64,000 nt of DNA from Halomonas sp. SpR1 (GCF_031010175.1 NZ_JAUAMB010000016.1:1-64000), one strand, 5' to 3'. Shown: positions 1 through 8,063, counted from the first letter of the stretch. Translations and numbers: made by a program. Notes: generated by a model not told the origin, from the sequence alone.

Positions 1-120
1 GTCGTTGCCAAGTTGAACAACCGCCCCAGAAAACGCTTGGGGTATCGGACACCGGCACAAGTGTTCCTGGGAGAGTATTCAGGGGCGCTGAAAACCGCAG
101 GTGCTGCGCTTAATGTTTGA
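1..120 (+). CDS. IS30-family transposase, C-terminal 39 residues (cut by window edge)
   Basis: The first 120 bases read through to a TGA as the end of an IS30-type DDE transposase. The segment NNRPRKRLGYRTPAQVF (residues about 6-22 of the fragment) is the characteristic C-terminal signature of this family. The N-terminal HTH and the DDE residues lie outside the window, so whether the element is intact cannot be judged. In IS30 elements the terminal inverted repeat lies at or just past the transposase stop, so the right end of the IS is probably within about 20-40 bases of position 120; I could not fix it because the left end is not visible. It borders a run of small accessory genes. Confidence 0.85.
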   Translation, partial: VVAKLNNRPRKRLGYRTPAQVFLGEYSGALKTAGAALNV

Positions 121-162
121 ATTCAGGTTTTTACAATTGAAAAAAAGATAGGATATGAATCT

Positions 163-609
163 ATGGAACTTGCGAGCGTAGATAATGAAAATATCGATGA
201 TCTTTTTGACTTAAATGCCAAGCTTGCCGAATCCGAAAATCAAAGGTATCTGTTTACTGCTGATAGACAAAGTTACGCTGACGTTTTTTTGGCCACTACG
301 CCTGCTTGTTTTGGATTCTTGGTTTATCAAGACAATCAACCCATTGGTTTCTATATATATAATTTTAAGTTTGCGAGTTATATCGCTTCACGTGTTCTTT
401 ATATTGAAGATCTGTACTTGATCGATGGCTTTGCTACTGAAGAAAATAAAAAATTACTTCTGCAACATGCTGTGAGCATATCACAATCTGAAAATTGCTG
501 TAGAGTCGAGATGCGCGTTCTTAAAGAGATTAATTTTGGGTATGGTCTTATAAAAAGCTTTGGCTTCAGTGAGATCAAAAAATGGGATGTGTATCGTCTA
601 GATCTTTAA
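163..609 (+). CDS. GNAT-family N-acetyltransferase (diverged)
   Basis: 148 residues, the usual length of a single GNAT fold. Residues about 61-70 (IGFYIYNFKF) and 79-90 (LYIEDLYLIDGF) fit strands 4 and 5 that precede the acetyl-CoA loop, and GYGLIKSFGFSE (126-137) fits the terminal motif. The usual Q/R-x-x-G-x-G/A pyrophosphate loop is replaced by TEENKK, so cofactor binding may be altered. Substrate unknown. Base composition is clearly more AT-rich than the genes after 4 kb, and the gene starts about 40 bases after the IS30 transposase, which suggests lateral acquisition. ATG at 163 is preceded by only a weak ribosome site (AGGATATGAATCT). Confidence 0.7.
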   Translation: MELASVDNENIDDLFDLNAKLAESENQRYLFTADRQSYADVFLATTPACFGFLVYQDNQPIGFYIYNFKFASYIASRVLYIEDLYLIDGFATEENKKLLLQHAVSISQSENCCRVEMRVLKEINFGYGLIKSFGFSEIKKWDVYRLDL

Positions 610-638
610 CCCTCAATAGCATAGATGTGGAGCCTGTA

Positions 639-1124
639 ATGAAATCAACCGTAGAAGAGCGTATCCGCTCATTGGGCTTGGAACTGCCCGTCGTTACCGT
701 GCCAAGGGGCAACTTTCGTTCCTATGTCATTTCGAACAATATGCTCTATCTGTCAGGTAAAGGCGCTCCGTTGCGAGAAGAGGGAGTGGCTGTCCCAAAA
801 GTGGGGCAGGAAGTGACTGTTGAGCAGGCTCGGGCCTACGCTCAAGAGGTTGGTCTGTATCTACTCGCGCTCATCAAAGAAGCTCTGGGAGACTTTAATC
901 GGGTTCAACGTGTTGTGAAGATATTTGGTATGGTCAATGCTGATCCCAACTTTACTTCCCACACTGAAGTCATCAACGGTTGTTCCGATCTGTTTGTTAC
1001 GGTGCTTGGTGAGCGCGGTGAGCATGCACGCTCTGCCATTGGCGTTGGATCACTGCCGAAGGGGTTTGCTGTGGAAATTGAGGCCATCGTTGAGTTTTCT
1101 TTGCCACACGATCGCCATGCTTAA
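639..1124 (+). CDS. RidA / YjgF-YER057c-UK114 family protein
   Basis: 161 residues from the ATG at 639, preceded by GGAG at about 629-632; an upstream in-frame ATG at 582 would overlap the previous gene and has no ribosome site. The protein has the chorismate-mutase-like fold signature of the Rid family, with LSGKGAP near the start, a central VVKIFGMVNADPNFT and a C-terminal GERGEHARSAIGVGSLPKG containing the conserved arginine. Characterised RidA proteins hydrolyse reactive enamine/imine intermediates from PLP enzymes, but this longer subgroup is functionally less clear. The gene overlaps nothing and has no obvious metabolic partner among its neighbours. A second Rid protein lies at 29.2 kb. 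Confidence 0.85.
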   Translation: MKSTVEERIRSLGLELPVVTVPRGNFRSYVISNNMLYLSGKGAPLREEGVAVPKVGQEVTVEQARAYAQEVGLYLLALIKEALGDFNRVQRVVKIFGMVNADPNFTSHTEVINGCSDLFVTVLGERGEHARSAIGVGSLPKGFAVEIEAIVEFSLPHDRHA

Positions 1125-1220
1125 CCTCTTCATTGAATTGCACTCACGTTTGGTAGCTGCTTTTATAAAGCGTTGAGGCCGATCAGGATCCAGCGAGGAT
1201 CGGCAAAGGAGAAAAGGTTT

Positions 1221-1616
1221 GTGATCAGGCAAGTAGGCAGGGTGAAAATTCAACCTAAGCACAGGGCGACGTGTCACTGCGGCATAGTAGAGCTCGAACT
1301 TGATTTACCTGAAGGGCTTGTCGACCCGAAACGGTGTAACTGCTCTATTTGCAGGCGCAAAGGCGCTGTCATGGCCTATGTGCCATTGAACGGTCTTCGT
1401 ATTCTCCGCGGCGCTGAGCATTTAAAGCTATACCAGTTCAATTCAGGCGTCGCTAAGCACTACTTCTGTTCAAACTGCGGCATCTACACTCACCACCAAA
1501 CGCGCTCGAACCCTGATGTGTATGGGTTTAATGTCGGGTGTTTGGAAGGTATTAATCCCTTCGACATGGATGATTTGCCGGTTAGTGATGGTATCAACCA
1601 TGAATCTGATCAATAA
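1221..1616 (+). CDS. GFA-family (glutathione-dependent formaldehyde-activating-like) zinc protein
   Basis: 131 residues if translation starts at the GTG at 1221, which has a good AAAGGAG site 9 bases upstream; an in-frame TTG at 1173 has no such signal. The cysteine pattern is that of the GFA/Mss4-like zinc fold: CHCG near residue 18, CNCSIC about 25 residues later, then FCSNCG before THH. Family members bind zinc through these cysteines; most are of unknown substrate and only a few have been linked to formaldehyde-glutathione adducts. All zinc ligands are present, so it is likely a folded protein. It sits in the accessory stretch without functional partners. Confidence 0.85.
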   Translation: MIRQVGRVKIQPKHRATCHCGIVELELDLPEGLVDPKRCNCSICRRKGAVMAYVPLNGLRILRGAEHLKLYQFNSGVAKHYFCSNCGIYTHHQTRSNPDVYGFNVGCLEGINPFDMDDLPVSDGINHESDQ

Positions 1617-1702
1617 CAGGGGATAAGGAAGGCTTAGCATTTTGTTTGATCGGTTTTTCGTGGCTTCGTAGCTATAAATAAGCGCATGAGTTAGGTATTT
1701 AG

Positions 1703-2281
1703 ATGGATCATGAAGCGGTGATAAAACATTGGGTGACGAATGATCCGGCGCGGATGGAGGCGCTTACTATAGCGGCTGCTCTGAAACTGCCGGATTGGTG
1801 CCTCGCCGCTGGATTCGTTAGAAATTTGGTGTGGGACAAGCTACATGACTTCTCATCGAGTACGCCGCTAAACGACATTGATTTAATTTACTTCGATCAG
1901 CAAGATATGAGCGAGTCTCGTGATTGGGAAATTGAAGGCGAGTTAAGGGGCGCTTCGAAGCTCCCGTGGTCGGTAAAGAACCAGGCAAGAATGCACGAGC
2001 GGAATATGGACTGTCCGTATACCTCAACTGAAGATGCCATGAGTTTCTGGGTTGAAGTAGAGACTGCCGTAGGTGCTTCTTTGGCTGATGATGGAGAAGT
2101 CATTATTGTGGCTCCCTTTGGTGTTAAGCCACTGTTTGACTATACCATCACATTAAATCCCAAAAGGCCAAAGCGAGCAGATTTTGAGGCACGTATATAT
2201 AGCAAACGGTGGCTGCAAACCTGGCCAAAATTGGTCGTAAATACGGTAATTCCCACGACAATCAATTGTGTTCGGGGCTAG
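1703..2281 (+). CDS. Nucleotidyltransferase-family protein (NTP_transf_6 / COG3575 type)
   Basis: 192 residues, full family length. GFVRNLVWD (about 37-45) followed by LNDIDLIYFD (56-65) is the G-x-x-R-N and D-x-D pattern of this nucleotidyltransferase-like family, and the C-terminal VAPFGVKPLFDYTITLNP is also typical. The family is related to DNA polymerase beta-type transferases, but no reaction is established for it. ATG at 1703 is preceded by a weak ribosome site. The 3' end overlaps by a few tens of bases with an N-terminal extension of the next reading frame, but not with the start assigned to the next gene. Confidence 0.75.
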   Translation: MDHEAVIKHWVTNDPARMEALTIAAALKLPDWCLAAGFVRNLVWDKLHDFSSSTPLNDIDLIYFDQQDMSESRDWEIEGELRGASKLPWSVKNQARMHERNMDCPYTSTEDAMSFWVEVETAVGASLADDGEVIIVAPFGVKPLFDYTITLNPKRPKRADFEARIYSKRWLQTWPKLVVNTVIPTTINCVRG

Positions 2282-2313
2282 CGCTTGCCAAGAGCATCAT
2301 CAACAAGGAGGAA

Positions 2314-2871
2314 ATGGTGCAAACTTGCGAAACGGAAAGACTATTGATACGGACGTTATCCCTAGATGATGTTCCCGAGCTGACCACCATCCTCAGCGAT
2401 CCTGAGGTGATGAAATACTCGATCCGTGGCGTTTGCGATGAAGCAGCGACCCAGCGGTTTATTGAATGGTGTTTGAAGAGCTATGCCACTCACAATATCG
2501 GGCCGTTGGCATTAGTAGAAAAGGTTTCCGGTAAGCTTATCGGCTTTTGCGGTGTCGGTACCGAAGAGGTAAATGGCGTTGAGGAGGTCGGTTTAGGGTA
2601 TCGGCTAGCCAAACAGTACTGGAGTAAAGGTCTGGCGTCTGAAGCAGTGCAAGCGGTGCTCAATGATGCATTTAGTCAAAAGCAACTATCGTCGGTGGTG
2701 GCGATTATTGAGCCTGAGAATATTGCGTCACTTAAGGTTGCAGCAAAAGCAGGATTTTCTACGTTCGACATCCATGATTTCCATGACCGCCCAGTGAGGT
2801 TGTATCGGTTAACTCAGCATCAGTGGGACGCACTTCAAACTAATGGCATGGACGCGACAATTGCGCGATGA
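2314..2871 (+). CDS. GNAT-family N-acetyltransferase (RimJ/RimL-like)
   Basis: 185 residues from the ATG at 2314, which has a strong AAGGAGG site at about 2305-2311; the frame is open further upstream but that part overlaps the previous gene. The protein begins ETERLLIRTLSLDD, typical of RimJ/RimL-type acetyltransferases, has VGLGYRLAKQYWSKGLASEAV with the acetyl-CoA loop (W-x-x-G-x-A-x-E-A) and ends with the ENIASLKVAAKAGF motif. Members acetylate protein N-termini, antibiotics or small amines; the substrate here is unknown. The acetyl-CoA motif is intact, unlike the GNAT at 163. Confidence 0.85.
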   Translation: MVQTCETERLLIRTLSLDDVPELTTILSDPEVMKYSIRGVCDEAATQRFIEWCLKSYATHNIGPLALVEKVSGKLIGFCGVGTEEVNGVEEVGLGYRLAKQYWSKGLASEAVQAVLNDAFSQKQLSSVVAIIEPENIASLKVAAKAGFSTFDIHDFHDRPVRLYRLTQHQWDALQTNGMDATIAR

Positions 2872-2894
2872 GTAGCCCCAAGAGTTGGAGACCG

Positions 2895-3050
2895 TCAGCT
2901 GACTCGATTATGCCAGTACCCTGGCTTTCTCGAATGATGGGCGAAAGCAACAATGGTAATTGTTTGGTTATTGACCACAGTCACAAGGGAAAAAGGAAAT
3001 TGTTGAAGGATCAAACCCTTTGCGCCAAGTTTTCTTGCTTGGCCTATCCC
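2895..3050 (-). pseudogene. Truncated ParE/RelE-family toxin (C-terminal half only)
   Basis: Reading the minus strand just after the antitoxin stop gives about 50 residues ending at a TGA at 2895-2897. They carry the C-terminal core of a ParE/RelE toxin: LILQQFPFSLV, then ITIVAFAHHSRKPGYW and a short basic tail. The N-terminal half, including the helical hairpin and the usual start codon overlapping the antitoxin, is missing: the frame opens directly behind a stop and has no start codon. I infer an internal deletion that joined the antitoxin end to the middle of the toxin. The toxin is very probably dead. Confidence 0.7.
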
Positions 3051-3057
3051 CTCAAAA

Positions 3058-3300
3058 TTAGTTCCTTATCAGAGCTCGGGCACGTTCAAGGGCTTCGCTT
3101 ACTTCTAACGATTCGGTTTTGCCAGATTGCAGATTATTGATTCTGCGACATATCTCCTCGTCCCAGGCTTCCAATACACTGATTTCAGCCATACCGTCCA
3201 AGCTTGCAACCAAATCATGAGCGAGTTTAGCCCGTTCCTTCTCCGATAGGGTCATTGCTTCGCTCGTGATAGTTCCAGTTGCGCTGTATTCATTTTTCAC
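3058..3300 (-). CDS. Addiction-module antitoxin (Unstab_antitox / PF09720 type)
   Basis: 80 residues, starting at a GTG (3298-3300) preceded by AAGG. The central TLSEKERAKLAHDLVASLDG followed by VLEAWDEEICRRINNLQSG is the signature of the short acidic antitoxins paired with ParE/RelE toxins. The antitoxin looks complete, including the C-terminal helix with EALERARALIR. Its partner downstream on the same strand survives only as a C-terminal remnant, so this is an orphaned antitoxin. The GTG directly follows the TGA of an open frame reading from 3513; I could not recognise that frame and do not annotate it. Confidence 0.85.
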   Translation of the reverse strand: MKNEYSATGTITSEAMTLSEKERAKLAHDLVASLDGMAEISVLEAWDEEICRRINNLQSGKTESLEVSEALERARALIRN

Positions 3301-3436
3301 TCAGCCTTGTGAAACGGCAATTTCAAAATCATGCAGTAAATTAAACCTGATGACAAGGCCATTAAGCCCGTCTATAGACTGGTGTTGGAGCCACATTATC
3401 GGCCCTGGTAGCGGATTATGCGTCGAGGAAAATTCA

Positions 3437-3706
3437 ATGCCAAAGGTCATACTGAAAGGATTTATTATCGTCCCCGAACAGGATCTGGATGCCGTTAAAG
3501 CAGAGCTCATCAACCATAAGCGGTTAACCCTGGCTGAGCCAGGCTGCCTCGTTTTTGAGGTTGTTCAATGCACTACAAATCCCTATCGATTCGATGTGTA
3601 TGAGGAATTTGTAAACCGAGAATCTTTTGCGTTTCATCAGATTAGAGTGAAAGCTTCCGCGTGGGGGAAGGTCTCGGCCAATGTTGAAAGGCATTACAGC
3701 CAGTAA
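3437..3706 (+). CDS. ABM-family (antibiotic biosynthesis monooxygenase-like) protein
   Basis: 89 residues from the ATG at 3437, with GAGGAA at 3425-3430 as ribosome site. It is a small ferredoxin-like alpha/beta barrel: KGFIIVPEQDLDAVKAELINHKRLTLAEPGCLVFEVVQ, then FDVYEEFVNRESFAFHQ and a terminal HY. This matches the ABM dimeric fold, found in quinol monooxygenases (YgiN-like), heme-degrading enzymes and many proteins of unknown role. No cofactor is predicted and the substrate is unknown. A second, unrelated ABM protein is at 10.9 kb. Confidence 0.8.
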   Translation: MPKVILKGFIIVPEQDLDAVKAELINHKRLTLAEPGCLVFEVVQCTTNPYRFDVYEEFVNRESFAFHQIRVKASAWGKVSANVERHYSQ

Positions 3707-3759
3707 GCCGCTAGGTAGCTAAACCCCAGCGGCTATATCAACGTGCAATGTTGAATTAA

Positions 3760-3966
3760 TTATGCACACTTACCACCAGTACTTTTCATGCTGATTACGT
3801 AAATAATAAACATGATCAGCGACCCCATTACAAAACACCAGACGCCTACGGTTGCATAAATCGCAAAAGCGGGAAGAAATAAAAGGCTGCCAAAGAAGAA
3901 AAATAAGCTTGATAAGAGACCGAGCAGGTTGGGTAGCTGTTGACGCTGGGTTGTCTCACTGTTCAT
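3760..3966 (-). CDS. Small inner-membrane protein, YrhK-like
   Basis: 68 residues with two hydrophobic segments (about 14-33 and 37-58) separated by the short turn FAIYATVGV. The arrangement GSLLFLPAFAIYATVGVWCFVMGSL resembles the YrhK domain, a two-helix membrane module of unknown function. ATG at 3964-3966 on the minus strand has GGAAATAAA just upstream. The C-terminus is basic. It has no partner next to it; the next gene on this strand is the CMD protein at 4012. Family assignment is by pattern only. Confidence 0.6.
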   Translation of the reverse strand: MNSETTQRQQLPNLLGLLSSLFFFFGSLLFLPAFAIYATVGVWCFVMGSLIMFIIYVISMKSTGGKCA

Positions 3967-4011
3967 TTTATTTCCTTATCTGCAATTTTACTTTCAAGTG
4001 CTTCACTGGGT

Positions 4012-4467
4012 TTAAATACTGATGTCGGGGGCAAACTGAAAGCCCACCGATATCCGATTCCAGCTGTTGATTTGAACAATGATGGCGGTGAGGTCAATCA
4101 GCCCTTGCTCGCCAAACGCATCTAGTGCGTTTTGATAGTCGCTGTCACTCACAGTTTGCTGGCTGACAAGTGTGAGCGCTTCTGCCCAGGCGAGTGCGGC
4201 GCGCTCTTGTGTGCTGAAGCAAGGGGCTTCACGCCACGCAGGCAATACGTCCAGGCGAACCTGGTGCTCGCCATCCTCTCTGGCCTCTTGCGAATGCATG
4301 TGCTGACAAAAGCAGCAGTGATTAATTTGCGAAACACGCAAGTTGACTAAGTGAATGATCGAGCGATTAACCGTTGAGTCTGAAGCAACATCGCCTAATG
4401 CGGTCAGGTGCTTAGCTAGGCGCGGGGCAAGGCGATACACTGACTGTTGAGAAATACGAGTAGACAT
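4012..4467 (-). CDS. Carboxymuconolactone decarboxylase (AhpD-like) family protein
   Basis: 151 residues. The sequence HCCFCQHMH supplies the C-x-x-C (C51, C54) and a following histidine (H58) of AhpD-like alkylhydroperoxidases, in the context NLRVSQINHCCFC typical of the family. These proteins use the cysteine pair for peroxide reduction or, in decarboxylases, lack it; the redox-active pair favours a peroxidase-like role. It lies 52 bases downstream of an AraC regulator on the same strand, which probably controls it or is co-transcribed with it. ATG at 4465-4467; the upstream sequence contains GAGGTCACCC on the coding strand. Confidence 0.85.
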   Translation of the reverse strand: MSTRISQQSVYRLAPRLAKHLTALGDVASDSTVNRSIIHLVNLRVSQINHCCFCQHMHSQEAREDGEHQVRLDVLPAWREAPCFSTQERAALAWAEALTLVSQQTVSDSDYQNALDAFGEQGLIDLTAIIVQINSWNRISVGFQFAPDISI

Positions 4468-4519
4468 GTGGGTGACCTCGATGAGTAAGTTGAGAGCTCA
4501 GCTTAACGTCGAGGTTTTT

Positions 4520-5338
4520 TTACGCCTTGTAAATTTGCGACAGTTTGCGTTTGCGATAGGCGGCGGGCGTTTCATAGGCAAGTGATTGGAAGGCGTGGGT
4601 GAAGTGAGCCTGGTCATAGTAGCCGCATTGCAGCGCTATTTCCGCTAGGGGCAGTGTGGTTGCAAGCAGCCCGTGGCGGGCGCGGTTGAGTCGGGCATAG
4701 GCGACTAATTGGCCTGGGGAAACGCCCACCTCGCGTTTTAATTTGCGTTCCAGGGTGCGTCGCGTAAACCCTAGCGTGGCGCCTAACTGTTGGGGTGGAA
4801 GCTGTAGCTCTCCAATGGCTTGAGCAAGCGAAGTGATACGGCTATTGGCAGGTGGCTGGCTCTGTAGACGATCTAACAGCCATGTTTCCAGCAGTCGTAA
4901 GCCTTGCTGTGAGTCCAACTGGTAGAGGCGCTCTACCACGGGCATTAATCCTTGCAACCTTAATTTTTGCAAACTCAGTGCTTCAAGCTCGTTATCCAAG
5001 CGATGGTATGTATCTGTGAATGCTTCGGGTAGTAAGCCCAGCAAGCTGTGGGCACCTGCAGCTCTAAAACGAATGCCCAAACAGGGGGTGGTCGTATCGA
5101 GCGTCTCTATCAACGTGCGCCTGTTGAAACAGAGCGTGATGACAGGGTGGGAATTGGAGAGCTTGATGCTAAGACTAGCCCCGGCATCGGGGTAGAATTT
5201 TTCGGTTCTGGGCTCGGTGAGGTGACCAGGGCCTCCCATTGACCAAAAGCATTGAACCCAGGGGGTTAATCGCTTATCAGGCAGGCGATACCGAAAGTTT
5301 AGATAGTTAGCGTTGCCTGGCAGAATAAGGTTGGTCAT
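4520..5338 (-). CDS. AraC-family transcriptional regulator
   Basis: 272 residues. The C-terminal third (about 165-265) is a double helix-turn-helix of the AraC/XylS type: LGATLGFTRRTLERKLKREVGVSPGQLV and then LAEIALQCGYYDQAHFTHAFQSLAYETPAAYRK, both helix motifs intact. The N-terminal part (WVQCFWSMGGPG, FYPDAGASLSIKLS) is of the DUF6597-like sensor type found in many AraC proteins; the ligand is unknown. It is immediately upstream of the CMD/AhpD-like gene on the same strand, and that gene is the likely target. Confidence 0.9.
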   Translation of the reverse strand: MTNLILPGNANYLNFRYRLPDKRLTPWVQCFWSMGGPGHLTEPRTEKFYPDAGASLSIKLSNSHPVITLCFNRRTLIETLDTTTPCLGIRFRAAGAHSLLGLLPEAFTDTYHRLDNELEALSLQKLRLQGLMPVVERLYQLDSQQGLRLLETWLLDRLQSQPPANSRITSLAQAIGELQLPPQQLGATLGFTRRTLERKLKREVGVSPGQLVAYARLNRARHGLLATTLPLAEIALQCGYYDQAHFTHAFQSLAYETPAAYRKRKLSQIYKA

Positions 5339-5384
5339 GGTGTCAATCAGCGAGAAGTTTTATTAATGATAGCCTCTTATTGAC

Positions 5385-6392
5385 TCAATCAGGCCGTTTT
5401 TGGGAGCTGGCCTGCCGCCATACGCTAGGCGGTGCTTTTTCCTGGCGTGCCCATACGCGCCTTAGCTGGCGCTCATCACCGAATCCGGAAGCTTCGGCGA
5501 TGCGCGCTAGCGCCCAAGTCGTTTCGGTCATTAACGCTTTGGCACGCTGCAAGCGTAATCCCATGATGTAGTCGCCCACCAGCATGCCGGTGAGACTTTT
5601 GAATTGGCGCCGAAAATGCCGCTCGCTCATGGCTGCCTGAGCCGCCAATGTTTCGATACGCCAGGTCTGCGAGGGCGCGGCGCATATGGCATCTTGAACG
5701 CGATGCAGCCGCTCATCCACATGATTGCGACCCTCAAGCCAGGCGCCCAGTTGAGGTTCCTGACCACTGCGACGCAGATACAGCACCATCTCCCTTGCAA
5801 CCGCCAGGGCCAGCGAGTGTCCACACGCGCGGGTAAGCCAGTAGAGCATGGTATCAATACCGGTTGAGATCCCCGCGCTGGTTAAGTAGCGCCCATCCTC
5901 GATAAAGATACAGTCGCTCTGTACTTTTGCCCTGGGGGCTTTAAGGCGTAACTGTTCGATGAGAGCGTGGTGGGTGGTGCAGCGTCGCCCCTCTAATAGA
6001 CCCGCATCCGCAAGTAATAGCGTGCCGGAGCAAACGGTCATTAGCGTATCCGCATAGAGGGCGTTTGCCTTGAGCCAACCGACACACTCTTGTTGCGCCA
6101 ATGGCTCAAGGCTATTGCGGTATTGGCCTGGAATCAGCAGTAAATCTTGAGGAGGAAGCTGTTCGGGTAAGGGGTCAATGCCGCTAAGGGTTAGCGGCCC
6201 TAGCCACTGCATGGCCGTTTTGGGGCCGATATAGCGTACCTGGACGTCTATCGAAAGCCGGTCAGCACACTGCAATACTTGAAGTGGGCCAATCAAATCG
6301 AGCGGCACCTGGCCAGGCATCATCAGCACCGCAATCCGCAAGGTTTTAGCCCTTGCAGATTGCAGCTGGCTAGTTTGTTGCTCTTCACTCAC
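5385..6392 (-). CDS. GlxA-type transcriptional regulator (DJ-1/PfpI domain plus AraC HTH)
   Basis: 335 residues. Residues about 18-190 form a DJ-1/PfpI-like domain (IAVLMMPGQVPLDLIGPLQVL; nucleophile-elbow-like TVCSGTLLLADAGLL), and the last 100 residues are an AraC-type double HTH (LAAQAAMSERHFRRQFKSLTG; IAEASGFGDERQLRRVW). This is the GlxA/FtrA architecture; characterised members sense amino-acid derivatives such as glycine betaine or arginine. Translation begins with a GTG at 6390-6392 that overlaps the end of the isochorismatase-like gene by 8 bases, so the two are co-translated and functionally linked. Confidence 0.9.
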   Translation of the reverse strand: MSEEQQTSQLQSARAKTLRIAVLMMPGQVPLDLIGPLQVLQCADRLSIDVQVRYIGPKTAMQWLGPLTLSGIDPLPEQLPPQDLLLIPGQYRNSLEPLAQQECVGWLKANALYADTLMTVCSGTLLLADAGLLEGRRCTTHHALIEQLRLKAPRAKVQSDCIFIEDGRYLTSAGISTGIDTMLYWLTRACGHSLALAVAREMVLYLRRSGQEPQLGAWLEGRNHVDERLHRVQDAICAAPSQTWRIETLAAQAAMSERHFRRQFKSLTGMLVGDYIMGLRLQRAKALMTETTWALARIAEASGFGDERQLRRVWARQEKAPPSVWRQASSQKRPD

Positions 6393-6963
6393 GCGTATTT
6401 TGCCATTCGTTGATCATGTCATGTGTACTGATAATACGTGCAAAACGGCCTTCAAGTACCAGCTCGGTGCGCGCCTTAATATCATCCGCTGACCAGGTGA
6501 CACCCTGGCGCGTCATGGGGAAGGTTAGGGTGGCATCGCTGATAAAGTCGACGCTAAAGCCTAAATCCGACGCTACTCGGGCGGTGGTTTCGCAGCATTG
6601 CTCGGTACGAATACCGCTTATCGCCAGCCGTTCAATGCCGCGCTCCCGTAACCAGCCTTCAAGCGAGGTGTCGGTAAAGGCGTTATGGACACGTTTATGA
6701 TAGGTCACCGCTACTTCATCATTAAAGCCATCAAGCGGACGAATCAGGCCATTTTCAGGGTCAAAGGCTCCTTGACTGCCAGGCTCTTCATGCAGAATGC
6801 GGATAACGGGAATACTGTTTGCCTGTGCGGCGTTCAGCACTGTGCGCTGCTTGGGACGCCATGCTTGAGCCAGCGATTCTACCCAGTAGTCGCGGGCGGG
6901 AAAGGAGGCTTGAACGTCAATTAATAGCAGCGCCGTTTTAGACTGGATCATGGCTAATCTCAT
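6385..6963 (-). CDS. Isochorismatase-family cysteine hydrolase
   Basis: 192 residues. The catalytic triad of the family is visible: Asp16 in LLLIDVQASF, Lys in TYHKRVHNAF, and Cys in RTEQCCETTARVASDLGF. The end SDATLTF and the Asp-rich core are typical. Members hydrolyse isochorismate, nicotinamide or other amides; the adjacent GlxA-like regulator suggests a small amide or carbamoyl substrate rather than isochorismate, but this is inference. It is first in a two-gene minus-strand operon. A second in-frame ATG at 6951 is an alternative start that would remove four residues. Confidence 0.85.
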   Translation of the reverse strand: MRLAMIQSKTALLLIDVQASFPARDYWVESLAQAWRPKQRTVLNAAQANSIPVIRILHEEPGSQGAFDPENGLIRPLDGFNDEVAVTYHKRVHNAFTDTSLEGWLRERGIERLAISGIRTEQCCETTARVASDLGFSVDFISDATLTFPMTRQGVTWSADDIKARTELVLEGRFARIISTHDMINEWQNTRE

Positions 6964-7110
6964 CGTGTGGAAGTGAGATTACAGATTAGCTGTTATACAT
7001 TCTGCCAACGATGCGTTGTCCGGTCACAAAGGGGACAGATTCGGCCATACTTAAGCTTTGTCTTCTAGCTAGCACCACGGCAAAGGGTTTCTCTCAGGAA
7101 CAAGTCAGGT

Positions 7111-7854
7111 TTATTTCTTCACACAGACAAAAATAGCGTTTCCAGAGGTCGTATCCCAGGGCTTGATGGTCTCGTAGTTGTGCTCAAACACGTGCACTTC
7201 AAAGTAAGGCGCTAGCAGGGCAATTAACTCCGCAAAATTGACCGCCACCATGGGGTGTTCGTCGTTCCATACTTGCGACGCATCGGCATTGGCTTTCTCA
7301 ATGCTCAGTCTAAGTGACTGTTTTTCGCCTTGACCGCTGTAGTGCCATCCAGAGCGGAAGGTGAATAAATCGCTTGCTTGTTTAGCGGTGTGCTTAACAA
7401 ATAAGTCGTTGTTGATTTTGTCTTTATCGACCGCGTTAAAACAGAAAATACCGCCAGATGCTAGCGCACGATGCACACTGGATATGCATGCCGCGAGCTT
7501 TTCAATCCCATCGTTGTAGTGGATGGAGTACAAAAAGCAGGTGATTAAGTCGCTGGGCTCACCAACCTCAAAATGACTCATGTCTTGGCGCGTGAACTGA
7601 GCTTCTGGGCAACGCGCGGCGGCGATATCCAGCATGGGTTGATTAATATCCAGCCCGTTGCTTTGGTATCCAGCGTCGATGAAATGGCGCACGTGTGGGC
7701 CGGTGCCACAAGCTAAGTCAAGGTGCGTGGTTCCGCCGTTACCGAACATCTGATGCAGTCTGCGAATGGCATTGCTTTGTGCTCGGTAGTCGATATCCAC
7801 GCACATCAAATCGTAGTAGCCAGAAAGGCCGGTATAGAGGGCGTTGGCGGACAT
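7111..7854 (-). CDS. Class I SAM-dependent methyltransferase
   Basis: 247 residues. HLDLACGTGPH (44-54) is motif I for S-adenosylmethionine binding, followed by the acidic motif II in SNGLDINQPMLDIA and a motif IV-like SDLITCFLYSIHY. The opening YYDLMCVDIDY resembles methyltransferases that act on small molecules or quinone precursors. Substrate unknown. It is a single gene, transcribed leftwards with about 150 bases to the next gene on that strand, and divergent from the DUF4019 gene. The ATG is preceded by AGGTCACT, a modest ribosome site. Confidence 0.85.
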   Translation of the reverse strand: MSANALYTGLSGYYDLMCVDIDYRAQSNAIRRLHQMFGNGGTTHLDLACGTGPHVRHFIDAGYQSNGLDINQPMLDIAAARCPEAQFTRQDMSHFEVGEPSDLITCFLYSIHYNDGIEKLAACISSVHRALASGGIFCFNAVDKDKINNDLFVKHTAKQASDLFTFRSGWHYSGQGEKQSLRLSIEKANADASQVWNDEHPMVAVNFAELIALLAPYFEVHVFEHNYETIKPWDTTSGNAIFVCVKK

Positions 7855-8063
7855 AGTGACCTAATAGTGGCAACTGAAAAATGGTGGGTGGCGCATAGTA
7901 AACGAGCGGGTAGGGTTTTAGAAGCGGGCATAGCTGGCAAACGTGGTGTTAATCAAATACCTTCTGTGGCCCTAGGGCCCTAAAGAAATCCTGACGTTTA
8001 CCGATATATAACTAAGGCCATGAAGACTTCTCTGGTCGTTGCTAAATGCCAAGAGACCCTGCT

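Noticed and set aside
1124..1703. Integron attC sites between the small genes
   Set aside because: Words resembling GTTRRRY and RYYYAAC occur (for example GTTAGGT at 1690), but no paired sites with the required inverted symmetry were found, so a cassette array is not supported.
2868..3140. 90-codon plus-strand frame overlapping the toxin remnant and antitoxin
   Set aside because: Antisense to the antitoxin, no domain and no ribosome site.
3301..3513. 70-codon open frame on the minus strand directly before the antitoxin
   Set aside because: Its TGA touches the antitoxin GTG, which could mean translational coupling, but the peptide is not recognisable and partly overlaps the ABM gene on the other strand. 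Not enough to call a gene.
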